This document shows positions 1 to 6,912 of a stretch of DNA of 64,000 nt, in pieces. The stretch covers positions 1,240,001-1,304,000 of the forward strand of contig NZ_QCYK01000001.1 of the NCBI RefSeq assembly GCF_003071345.1, read 5' to 3'. The notes beneath the pieces are model-generated. The model searched no databases, was not told where the DNA came from, and saw only the letters and a program-made list of their open reading frames with translations. Both the position numbers and the translations under genes were made by a program. This stretch comes from Chitinophaga parva (GTDB taxonomy: Bacteria; Bacteroidota; Bacteroidia; Chitinophagales; Chitinophagaceae). Each line of letters starts with the position of its first letter. The stretch's first letter is position 1.

Positions 1-50
1 ACATGCACTATCCCCGCCTCAAAACCAGCGACGCCAAGGTGGGCCATTGA
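1..50 (+). CDS. 3' end of an unidentified gene (partial)
   Basis: Reading from base 3, an open frame of 15 sense codons (ending in residues KVGH) runs to a TGA at 48-50. Its codon choice (ctc, acc, agc, gac, aag, gtg) resembles the genes downstream. This is probably the C-terminus of a gene that starts left of the window. Too little is visible to name it. The other two frames give less gene-like peptides. Confidence 0.4.
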   Translation, partial: MHYPRLKTSDAKVGH

Positions 51-117
51 TCTTGACCAATAGAACGACACAACATAAAGACTGTACATTTCAACTGTAA
101 CCATAAATATTATTACT

Positions 118-549
118 ATGTCGTTTATTAAGGAATTCAGGGATTTTGCTATGAAAGGCAACGTGGTTGACCTCGCGGTGGGTGTGATCATCGGCGGGGC
201 CTTCGGAGCCATCGTAACCTCATTGGTGGATAATATGATCATGCCGGTGATCGGCCTGTTTACCAAAGGCACTGATTTTTCCAATCTCTTTTTGGTGCTC
301 AACTGGAATGAGACGCGACACTTTGATACGCTGGCGCAGGCCAAGGCGGCAGGCGTAGCCGTGCTGGCCTGGGGGGCTTTTGTACAATCCATATTCCAGT
401 TCCTCATCATTGCCTTCAGCATATTCCTGATGGTAAAGGCCATCAATTCCCTGCATAAGAAAAAAGAAGCCGCACCTGCTGCTCCGCCAGAACCTACCGC
501 ACAGGAAAAACTGCTGATGGAGATCCGCGATGCCATCAAAGCAAAATAG
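118..549 (+). CDS. mscL: large-conductance mechanosensitive channel MscL
   Basis: MscL is an inner-membrane pentameric channel that opens under membrane tension and releases solutes during hypo-osmotic shock. The 143-residue length is normal for the family. The N-terminal amphipathic helix ([14 protein letters not shown]) leads into TM1 at about residues 15-45, which has the glycine/alanine-rich pore constriction ([13 protein letters not shown]). A periplasmic loop follows, then TM2 at about 78-108, and a C-terminal bundle helix after a Pro/Ala-rich linker ([10 protein letters not shown]). The ATG at 118 places the amphipathic helix at the very N-terminus, as expected. The gene appears monocistronic and is followed by a hairpin at 581-605. 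Confidence 0.95.
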   Translation: MSFIKEFRDFAMKGNVVDLAVGVIIGGAFGAIVTSLVDNMIMPVIGLFTKGTDFSNLFLVLNWNETRHFDTLAQAKAAGVAVLAWGAFVQSIFQFLIIAFSIFLMVKAINSLHKKKEAAPAAPPEPTAQEKLLMEIRDAIKAK

Positions 550-580
550 GCCCGGGCGTAACAACAACGAAGAATAATAA

Positions 581-605
581 GGCGCTGCCTGCATATGGCA
601 GCGCC
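581..605 (+). terminator. hairpin after mscL
   Basis: GGCGCTGCC and GGCAGCGCC form a 9-bp perfect stem with a short loop, 30 bases after the mscL stop. No clear T-run follows, so it may be a weak terminator or an mRNA-stabilising hairpin. Confidence 0.5.
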
Positions 606-682
606 CATAACATGATACGGGCTGCGTTGTTATCCATTTACATACTGTACCGTAAGCCCTTATCAACAAATACACACACTAC

Positions 683-1630
683 ATGAAACTGAAATCAACT
701 GTGCTGGCCCTCGTGGCTGTACTGTGCTGGACGGGAAGCGTACACGCCCAGATCAACCAATTAGGAACCTACCGCGATAATGCGGCCGGCAACATTAAGA
801 AGGACCCGAATGACACCGTGCCTAAAACCTGGAAGAAAGGCATGCTGGTGAATGTGAATATCAACCAGGGCTCACTGACCAACTGGGCAGCAGGTGGCGA
901 TAAATTCTCCATGTCCATCAGCTCCCTGTTAAACGCGTATGCCTTTTACAAAAATGGCCGGCGCGCCTGGGATAACGTGGCCGACCTGGGTTTTGGCCTT
1001 ACCAACACCACCACCCTGGGCACCCGTAAGGCAGATGACCACATAGACCTTACCAGCAAATATGGCTACGATATAGGCAAGCACTGGTATGCCAGCCTGC
1101 TGGGCAACGTGCGTACCCAGTTTGCTAACGGGTACCTCTATACGGACACGTCCAAGACACTGACCTCTAAATTCTTTTCGCCCGCAAACCTGCTACTGTC
1201 GCCAGGTTTCGACTATAAGCCCTCCGATGCCTTCTCCGTGTTCCTTTCTCCCGTTACAGGCAGATGGATCGTGGTGATGGATGATTCGCTGTCTGCACAA
1301 GGTGCTTACGGCGTGGATCCCGGCAAGCATGTGAAGTCGCAGTTTGGTGCATATGTTACGGTGAACTGGCTGGCTACCATCAGCAAAGACATTACTTTTA
1401 AAACCCGCCTGGACCTTTTTTCAGATTACCTGGAGAAGCCGCAGAATGTGTATATGTTCTGGACTAACATGCTGACCATGAAAGTGAATAAATACATTGC
1501 CGCTACAGTGAACGTGGATATGATCTATGATGACAAGGCCAGGGTGTTTGAAAACCCGAAAACCGGGGTGCTGGGCCCAAGGCTGCAGGTAAAGGAAGTG
1601 ATAGGCGTAGGCTTCTCCGCGAAGTTTTAA
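683..1630 (+). CDS. DUF3078 family outer-membrane protein
   Basis: This 315-residue protein has a signal peptide (about residues 1-22, ending VHAQ). Its body alternates aromatic and polar residues in short strands and ends in a terminal Phe (GVGFSAKF), the pattern of an outer-membrane beta-barrel. The early segment around WKKGMLVNVNINQGSLTNWAAGG resembles the start of the DUF3078 domain common in Bacteroidota. The function of that family is unknown. The gene stands alone between mscL and scpA and is followed by a clear terminator at 1684-1706. Confidence 0.75.
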   Translation: MKLKSTVLALVAVLCWTGSVHAQINQLGTYRDNAAGNIKKDPNDTVPKTWKKGMLVNVNINQGSLTNWAAGGDKFSMSISSLLNAYAFYKNGRRAWDNVADLGFGLTNTTTLGTRKADDHIDLTSKYGYDIGKHWYASLLGNVRTQFANGYLYTDTSKTLTSKFFSPANLLLSPGFDYKPSDAFSVFLSPVTGRWIVVMDDSLSAQGAYGVDPGKHVKSQFGAYVTVNWLATISKDITFKTRLDLFSDYLEKPQNVYMFWTNMLTMKVNKYIAATVNVDMIYDDKARVFENPKTGVLGPRLQVKEVIGVGFSAKF

Positions 1631-1683
1631 TGCCACCTGGATAGCTTATTTTAGCCCCCACCCGGGATAAAATATTGAGAAAG

Positions 1684-1706
1684 CCCGCCATCCCGGCGGG
1701 TTTTTT
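1684..1706 (+). terminator. rho-independent terminator of the DUF3078 gene
   Basis: A perfect 6-bp stem CCCGCC/GGCGGG is followed by TTTTTT, about 55 bases after the stop codon. Confidence 0.85.
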
Positions 1707-1872
1707 CGTGCCCGGAATTACCCTGGAGGTGTGGTCCGGGGCTGGCTCGTGGCGCGCGGGCGCTGTTATGCCAAAGCGACGGCGCACGCATCCACCCGGG
1801 CCGCCATCAAATGCCGTATTTTCCTTATTTTTGAAAGCCTGTGCGGCATGGCCCCGGGAAAAACTTTAGCCT

Positions 1873-2682
1873 GTGAGCGAGCATTTAGACCATAGTTATA
1901 AAATAAAGCTGGCCCAGTTTGAGGGGCCGTTTGACCTGTTGCTGTTCTTCATTGAGCGCGATGAGCTGGACATTTATAACATCCCCATTAACACCATTAC
2001 CCAGGACTTCCTGGAGTACATCCATAAGCTGGAAGAGCTCAACATTGAGCAGGCCAGCGAATTTATCCTCTTTGTATCCACACTGATGCGCATTAAGGCC
2101 AAGATGCTGATACCGCGTAAGGAAGTGGATGAGCAGGGCAACGAGATAGACCCCCGCCAGGAGCTGATAGACAAGATCCTGGAATACAAACGTTATAAAC
2201 AGGCGGCCGTGGAAATGGCCGAGAAAGAAGCAGAACGCCTGCTAATGCTGCGCCGCGGCAACATTGCGAAGGAACTGGTAAACATTGGCGAGGTGACCAG
2301 CGAGGGCACGGAGGTGCAGACCATTACCCTGTTTAAGCTGAGCAAGACCTTTGAAAAGATCATGCAGCGCATGAAAGAGCGGGGCGATAAACCCCAGCAC
2401 GTGGTATACAAATATGAGTACACCATGGAAACTTCCCGGCGCGATATGATGGAAATGGCCCGCTACGAAAAGACGCTTCCCTTTGAAAAAATATTTGACC
2501 ATTGTCGTGACCGTGTGCACGCCATCTTCCTGTTCCTCTCCATGCTGGAACTGGTGCAGATGAACCACCTGGGCATCATGGTGGGCGATGGGCGCAATAA
2601 TTTTATCGTGGAATACCTGAGCGATATGCCCCTGCATATTACACCGGAAGACGAAGACGCCGAAAACGAGGGAGATGAGTGA
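1873..2682 (+). CDS. scpA: segregation and condensation protein A (ScpA)
   Basis: ScpA is the kleisin subunit of the SMC-ScpAB condensin that compacts and segregates the chromosome. The N-terminus contains the typical KLAQFEGPFDLLLFFIERDELD stretch (broken here by the family's DLLL core), followed by the IPINTITQDFLEYI segment that contacts SMC. The middle is charged and helical, and the C-terminal part (about 200-260) is a winged helix. At 269 residues it is full length. The start is GTG at 1873; a TATTTTTG at 1826-1833 fits a Bacteroidota -7 element, although I see no good -33. Its last codons overlap the start of the AraC gene, suggesting co-translation. ScpB is not in the window. Confidence 0.93.
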   Translation: MSEHLDHSYKIKLAQFEGPFDLLLFFIERDELDIYNIPINTITQDFLEYIHKLEELNIEQASEFILFVSTLMRIKAKMLIPRKEVDEQGNEIDPRQELIDKILEYKRYKQAAVEMAEKEAERLLMLRRGNIAKELVNIGEVTSEGTEVQTITLFKLSKTFEKIMQRMKERGDKPQHVVYKYEYTMETSRRDMMEMARYEKTLPFEKIFDHCRDRVHAIFLFLSMLELVQMNHLGIMVGDGRNNFIVEYLSDMPLHITPEDEDAENEGDE

Positions 2683-3571
2683 TAAGCGCCAGCATATTGC
2701 CATGGTGACCCTGCCCTCCCTGGCGCAGCAAACGCCGGACATGATCGTGTCCAGCATTTGTGGCCTGGGGGATTCTTTCTTTGCTCGGCATGACAATCCC
2801 CACCGGCATGATTTCTATGCCATGTACTGGATCAAGGCAGGTAAGCTGCGGATCACCATCGACACCATCATTCATGAAGTAGGGCCCAATACGCTGCTTT
2901 TTGTAGCCCCGGGCCAGGTGTACCAGATGCATTTCAGCGAACAGCTGGAAGGCTACCTGGTGGCCTTCCAGGACGCCTTCCTCTGCCTGAAGGATGCCAA
3001 CCAGAACTCCGGCATTAATTCCAGCCTTTTCTTCAACGCCCAGTTTAGCAGCGTGGTAACCCTGGATACGGGGATGGAAGCAGACTTTGAATGGCTGGTG
3101 CAGCGCATGATGCGCGAGATCATAGACCAACTGCCGGAATACCAGCTGGCCACCCACGGCCTGCTGCGCTACCTGCTGGTGCTGGCCTCCCGCCTGAAAG
3201 CCGCTACCAGCGCGGGCACCCAGGATTCCCTTTCCCCGCACTACAATGGAGTGTACCTGCAGTTCAAGCACCTGATAGAAGAGAAATTCCGTACCCTCAA
3301 GAATGTATCGGACTATGCAGACCTGCTGCATATAAAGCCTGTGCAGCTCAATGAGATCAGCAAGCAACTATCCGGCATTACCGCGGGGGAGCAGATCCGC
3401 AACCGCGTGATCCTGGAAGCACAGCGTTATTTATACAACACCGATCTCTCCGCCAAAGAGATCGCCTATGAACTGGGATTTGATGATCCCCATTATTTTT
3501 CCCGGTTTTTCAAGAAATACACCAACCAAAGCCCGTCCGAATTCAAAGAGTTATCCAAGGCAGGCAGCTAA
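2675..3571 (+). CDS. AraC family transcriptional regulator
   Basis: A 298-residue DNA-binding regulator. Residues about 20-130 look like a cupin-type sensor domain (FYAMYWIKAGKLRITID, then FVAPGQVYQMHF). The C-terminal about 100 residues carry the two helix-turn-helix motifs of AraC/XylS proteins, with the second helix signature (AKEIAYELGFDDPHYFSRFF). The ATG at 2675 lies inside the end of scpA in another frame (8-base overlap), so it is probably translationally coupled. The effector is unknown. The next gene, a YceI protein, has its own promoter-like sequence and need not be its target. Confidence 0.9.
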   Translation: MSDKRQHIAMVTLPSLAQQTPDMIVSSICGLGDSFFARHDNPHRHDFYAMYWIKAGKLRITIDTIIHEVGPNTLLFVAPGQVYQMHFSEQLEGYLVAFQDAFLCLKDANQNSGINSSLFFNAQFSSVVTLDTGMEADFEWLVQRMMREIIDQLPEYQLATHGLLRYLLVLASRLKAATSAGTQDSLSPHYNGVYLQFKHLIEEKFRTLKNVSDYADLLHIKPVQLNEISKQLSGITAGEQIRNRVILEAQRYLYNTDLSAKEIAYELGFDDPHYFSRFFKKYTNQSPSEFKELSKAGS

Positions 3572-3680
3572 TCCCGGATTTTTTTATTATAAATAATTGA
3601 TTAACAGATAATTGCTATTTACCGAAAAAAAGTCCACCACTTTCTATTTTTTGTCCATTTAAAATACATGTTATAACATC

Positions 3681-3688
3681 TAATTTTG
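3681..3688 (+). promoter_or_regulatory. candidate -7 element for the YceI gene
   Basis: TAATTTTG matches the Bacteroidota -7 consensus TAnnTTTG. The nearest upstream TTG (3651-3653) is 27 bases away, longer than usual, so the -33 is uncertain. If it is used, transcription starts near 3695, which excludes an in-frame ATG at 3686 and supports the start at 3758. Confidence 0.45.
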
Positions 3689-3757
3689 ACTTGTCAAATC
3701 GGAAACAACGAAGACAAACCCGAGAACAAGATTACTAAACACATAAACTACAAAACA

Positions 3758-4282
3758 ATGGCAACCTGGAAAATTGACGCTGCACATAGCGAAGTAGGTT
3801 TCAAGATCAAACACCTGATGATCACAAATGTAAGCGGTAACTTCACTGCTTTTGATGGTACGGTAACCAATGAAGGCGAAGACTTCAAAGACGCGGTGAT
3901 CACTTTTGAAGCAGACATCGACAGCATTAACACTAAGAATGAACAACGTGATGGTCACCTGAAATCCCCTGATTTCTTTGACGCTGCACAATATCCCAAA
4001 CTGAGCTTTGTATCTACCCAGGTAAAGAAGCTGCATGATGATGAATACAAGGTAACCGGCAACCTGACCATGCACGGTGAAACCCGTCCCGTGGAGCTGG
4101 CAGTAGAATACAGCGGTATTGTAAAAGACCCGTATGGTCAAACCAAGGCTGGCTTTGAAGTAACCGGCCGCCTGCACCGTGCAGACTTTGGCCTGCGCTG
4201 GAATGGCACCACCGAAGCCGGTGGCGTGATCCTCAGCGACGAAGTGAAGCTGAACGCCAGCATCCAGGTGGTAAAACAATAA
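3758..4282 (+). CDS. YceI family protein (no signal peptide)
   Basis: YceI proteins form a lipocalin-like barrel thought to bind an isoprenoid or similar long lipid. The sequence shows the family's opening (WKIDAAHSEVGFKIKHLMI), the middle GxLTMHG-type motif (GNLTMHGETRPVEL) and the end (VILSDEVKLNASIQVV). I start at 3758 (MATWKIDAAH) rather than the in-frame ATG at 3686, because the extra 24 residues are not family-like and overlap a likely promoter. The 174 residues lack a signal peptide, so this copy should be cytoplasmic, unlike the secreted paralogue at 32382-32921. A terminator follows at 4305-4334. Confidence 0.9.
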   Translation: MATWKIDAAHSEVGFKIKHLMITNVSGNFTAFDGTVTNEGEDFKDAVITFEADIDSINTKNEQRDGHLKSPDFFDAAQYPKLSFVSTQVKKLHDDEYKVTGNLTMHGETRPVELAVEYSGIVKDPYGQTKAGFEVTGRLHRADFGLRWNGTTEAGGVILSDEVKLNASIQVVKQ

Positions 4283-4304
4283 GTACTTAACGTATATTTC
4301 ATAT

Positions 4305-4334
4305 GCCGGGCCGCAAAAGCAGCCCGGCTTTTTT
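4305..4334 (+). terminator. rho-independent terminator of the YceI gene
   Basis: A 7-bp stem GCCGGGC/GCCCGGC with a 10-base loop is followed by a run of six T. Confidence 0.85.
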
Positions 4335-4407
4335 ATGTTTTCCGTAATTTTAGCTCCCCCAACGGTACATTTCTTGCGGGATCATCCTCACAAAAAAAAA
4401 TATAATT

Positions 4408-4818
4408 ATGAAAAGAACTGCAACTGCAAACTGGAAAGGCAGCGGTAAAGAAGGTAAAGGCTTACTCTCTACCCAGAGCGGTGTACTGCACGACACCCAG
4501 TATTCTTTTACCAGCCGTTTTGAAAGCGGTATCGGCACCAATCCTGAAGAACTGGTAGGTGCTGCACACGCCGGCTGTTTTACTATGAAGCTGAGCTTTA
4601 ACCTGAACGGTGCAGGCTTCACAGCGGATAACATTGACACTAAATCCACCATCACTTTTGAGAATGGCGCTATCGTGGAAAGCCACCTGGAAGTAACTGC
4701 TTCCATCCCCGGTATAGACCAGGCGAAGTTTGATGAACTGGTTGCAGATGCCGAAAAGAACTGCCCCATTTCCAAACTGCTGAATACAAAGATCACTGTA
4801 GAAGCCAAGCTGGTATAA
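4408..4818 (+). CDS. osmC: OsmC family peroxiredoxin
   Basis: OsmC/Ohr proteins reduce organic hydroperoxides with two cysteines. Both are present: C57 in GAAHAGCF and C119 in EKNCPISK, at the usual spacing. The length of 136 residues is typical of OsmC rather than Ohr. The N-terminal strand segment (ATANWKGSGKEGKG) also resembles OsmC. No signal peptide is seen, so it should act in the cytoplasm. It lies between YceI and pirin with its own terminator (4842-4891), so it is probably transcribed alone. Confidence 0.92.
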   Translation: MKRTATANWKGSGKEGKGLLSTQSGVLHDTQYSFTSRFESGIGTNPEELVGAAHAGCFTMKLSFNLNGAGFTADNIDTKSTITFENGAIVESHLEVTASIPGIDQAKFDELVADAEKNCPISKLLNTKITVEAKLV

Positions 4819-4841
4819 GCCGCTGCTTCCTCACATAGCTG

Positions 4842-4891
4842 CCGCCTGCAAGCCACGGTCCACAAGACTTTGCGCCTGCAGGCGGTTTTTT
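4842..4891 (+). terminator. rho-independent terminator of osmC
   Basis: CCGCCTGCA (4842-4850) pairs perfectly with TGCAGGCGG (4877-4885) around a long loop and is followed by TTTTTT. Confidence 0.8.
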
Positions 4892-4934
4892 ATGCTTCGC
4901 TGATTTCTGTCTACCATTTCCGTTGTTCCGTCCA

Positions 4935-4965
4935 TTTACCTGCGCCGTATACTGGTGTAAATTTG
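4935..4965 (+). promoter_or_regulatory. candidate promoter of the pirin gene
   Basis: TTTA (4935-4938), a 19-base spacer and TAAATTTG (4958-4965) fit the Bacteroidota pattern TTTG-N19-TAnnTTTG with one mismatch in the -33. A Shine-Dalgarno-like AAGGAG sits at 4976-4981, shortly before the ATG at 4991. Confidence 0.5.
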
Positions 4966-4990
4966 TATAAACAATAAGGAGATACAGTAT

Positions 4991-5704
4991 ATGAACAAAG
5001 TAATCTATCGCGGCAATGACCGTGGATTTGCCAACCATGGCTGGTTACAGAGTTACCACACCTTTAGCTTCGCTAATTATTATAGTCCTGATAAGATCCA
5101 TTTTGGTGCACTGCGTGTGTTCAATGATGACCGTGTGAAAGGCGGAATGGGATTTGGTACCCACCCGCACGACAATATGGAAATAGTAAGCATTCCTATC
5201 ACGGGTGCATTGCAGCACCGCGACTCCACCGGCAGAAACGCCATCATCAATACCAATGATGTGCAGATCATGAGCGCCGGTAGCGGTATTGCCCACTCAG
5301 AAATGAATGCATCCAAAACAGACACGGTAGATTTCCTGCAGATCTGGGTGATCCCGGAACAGCGGAACATCACGCCGCGCTACGAGCAAAAAACCTTCGA
5401 TCCTGCTGCCCGCCGGAATAAACTGCAGGTGGTAGTATCGCCGGAAAAAGATAGTGAGGGTTTATGGATCAACCAGCAGGCCTGGTTTTCACTGGGTGAT
5501 TTTGATGCAGGGCAGACGCTGGATGTTACAACGAAATTTAAGGGAGCCGGCAGCTACATCTTCCTCTTTGAAGGTGAAGCCATGGTGGATGGAGAGACCC
5601 TGCAAACCCGTGATGCCATTGGCATCAGTGCGTTTGAAAGTGCGGAGGTGAAATTCACAAAACCCTCATCCGTATTGATCATCGATATACCGATGTTAAG
5701 CTAA
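4991..5704 (+). CDS. pirin family protein (bicupin)
   Basis: Pirins are two-domain cupins; bacterial members such as YhhW have quercetin 2,3-dioxygenase activity and bind one metal in the N-terminal cupin. The metal-ligand set is visible: H58 and H60 in GTHPHDNME, and H102 and E104 in GIAHSEMN. The N-terminus (RGNDRGFANHGWLQSYHTF) is typical. The 237 residues match the family. The physiological substrate cannot be read from sequence. The gene is single, with its own promoter candidate and a terminator at 5741-5771. Confidence 0.92.
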   Translation: MNKVIYRGNDRGFANHGWLQSYHTFSFANYYSPDKIHFGALRVFNDDRVKGGMGFGTHPHDNMEIVSIPITGALQHRDSTGRNAIINTNDVQIMSAGSGIAHSEMNASKTDTVDFLQIWVIPEQRNITPRYEQKTFDPAARRNKLQVVVSPEKDSEGLWINQQAWFSLGDFDAGQTLDVTTKFKGAGSYIFLFEGEAMVDGETLQTRDAIGISAFESAEVKFTKPSSVLIIDIPMLS

Positions 5705-5740
5705 CTCAAAGTGAGTGATTGATTTAAGTGTATTAACAGC

Positions 5741-5771
5741 AAGTCCTGCCAGTCGTGGCGGGACTTTTTTA
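5741..5771. terminator. terminator between convergent pirin and reductase genes
   Basis: AAGTCCTGCCA pairs with TGGCGGGACTT (one wobble-level mismatch) around a 4-base loop, with TTTTTT on the plus side. It lies between two gene ends and probably serves mainly the pirin gene. Confidence 0.8.
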
Positions 5772-6830
5772 TTACCAGCGGACCACCGCTTTATCACTGG
5801 TAATGTAACTCACACAAGTGAGGATCAGCCCCTGTTTTATTTCCGCATCGGTGAGCACTTCATTTACAGACATAAACACGGAGCCTTCTGTGCATGCGGC
5901 CGTGCAGGAGCCGCACACGCCACCCTTGCAACTGTAAGGCAGGTGCAGGCCCTGTGCCTGTGCGGCGTGCAGCAGGGTTTCATTGCCCGGTACATGCAGG
6001 ATGTGTGCTTCACCGTGATACAGTAGCGTTACTTCCCGGGGAGAGGCATCTGTAGGAATAGCAGCGTGTTTGCGCTTTCCTTCGGTATCCACCACGAAGT
6101 TCTCTTTGTGCAGCTGGGTGGCATCAAAGCCCATGAAAGTAAGGGTAAGCTGGATCATGCGCATGTATTCCGGCGGGCCGCAGAAGTAGAACTGCGCCAG
6201 GCGCCGGTCGTAATGCAGGCGGGTGTTGATGAGCGGTTCCAGCACAATGTTGCTCAGTCGCCGGTATACCGGCATCTCATGGGAGGTGCCGCTGCTATAA
6301 AAGTGGATCAATGTAAAGGTGCGTGGGTACCGGGTTTGCAGGGCTTCTACCGCCTCGCGGAAAATAGCCGTTTCGGGAGACGTGTTGCTGTACAGCAGCG
6401 TCACCCGGGCGGTAGGTTCTGCTTCTAAAATGTATTTGAGCAAGGAATAAACAGGTGAGATGCCGGAGCCCGCGGCCATCATCACAATATCGCGGGGGGT
6501 GGTTTGCAGCGTATCGTGAGTGAAGCGGCCGGAGGGCAGCAGGGACGTTACCACATCGCCCACTTTCCAATCGTGCAGGATGTGGCGGGAGATCTCCCCG
6601 TTTTGCCTGCGGCGTACCGTTACTGCCGGCAGTGCATCGATGCCGGGCGTGGTGCTGAAGGAATAAGAGCGGCGGAACTCTATGCCATGCAAGTTGATGA
6701 GAAAGGTGAGGAACTGGCCGGGCTTGTACTGAAGGGGCTCACCATCCGTGGTTTCCAGCTGGTAGGTGAAGGTGTCCTCCGTTTCGCGGAGGATGTTTAC
6801 AATGCGCAGGGAAAGATAGAGATCCGTCAT
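5772..6830 (-). CDS. ferredoxin-NAD(P) reductase with C-terminal 2Fe-2S domain (PaaE-like)
   Basis: An electron-transfer flavoprotein with three parts: an FAD-binding beta-barrel (about 1-100, RRSYSFST motif), an NAD(P)-binding domain (about 105-230, MMAAGSGISPVYSLLKY), and a plant-type 2Fe-2S ferredoxin domain. The cluster cysteines are C301, C306 and C309 (SCKGGVCGSC) and C339. This layout matches PaaE, the reductase of phenylacetyl-CoA epoxidase, and other oxygenase reductases. No oxygenase genes are nearby, so the partner is unknown. The start is taken at ATG 6830; a longer frame needs a TTG inside a T-run. The terminator of dxs ends 13 bases upstream of this start. Confidence 0.88.
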   Translation of the reverse strand: MTDLYLSLRIVNILRETEDTFTYQLETTDGEPLQYKPGQFLTFLINLHGIEFRRSYSFSTTPGIDALPAVTVRRRQNGEISRHILHDWKVGDVVTSLLPSGRFTHDTLQTTPRDIVMMAAGSGISPVYSLLKYILEAEPTARVTLLYSNTSPETAIFREAVEALQTRYPRTFTLIHFYSSGTSHEMPVYRRLSNIVLEPLINTRLHYDRRLAQFYFCGPPEYMRMIQLTLTFMGFDATQLHKENFVVDTEGKRKHAAIPTDASPREVTLLYHGEAHILHVPGNETLLHAAQAQGLHLPYSCKGGVCGSCTAACTEGSVFMSVNEVLTDAEIKQGLILTCVSYITSDKAVVRW

Positions 6831-6843
6831 AAAAAGCAGGTAC

Positions 6844-6880
6844 AAAAAAATTGGCCAGTGACCCGGGGACCGCTGACCAA
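6844..6880 (-). terminator. terminator or attenuator between dxs and the reductase gene
   Basis: On the minus strand TTGGTCAGCG pairs with CACTGGCCAA (one mismatch, one G-T pair) and is followed by seven T. The T-run ends about 13 bases before the ATG of the reductase gene, so it either ends dxs transcripts or attenuates read-through. Confidence 0.7.
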
Positions 6881-6912
6881 TTCATTAAAGAGATATGTGT
6901 TACCGCTGGTGG

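Noticed and set aside
1675..1869. 64-residue frame between the DUF3078 gene and scpA
   Set aside because: It starts inside the terminator hairpin, has no recognisable features, and spans a likely scpA -7 element.
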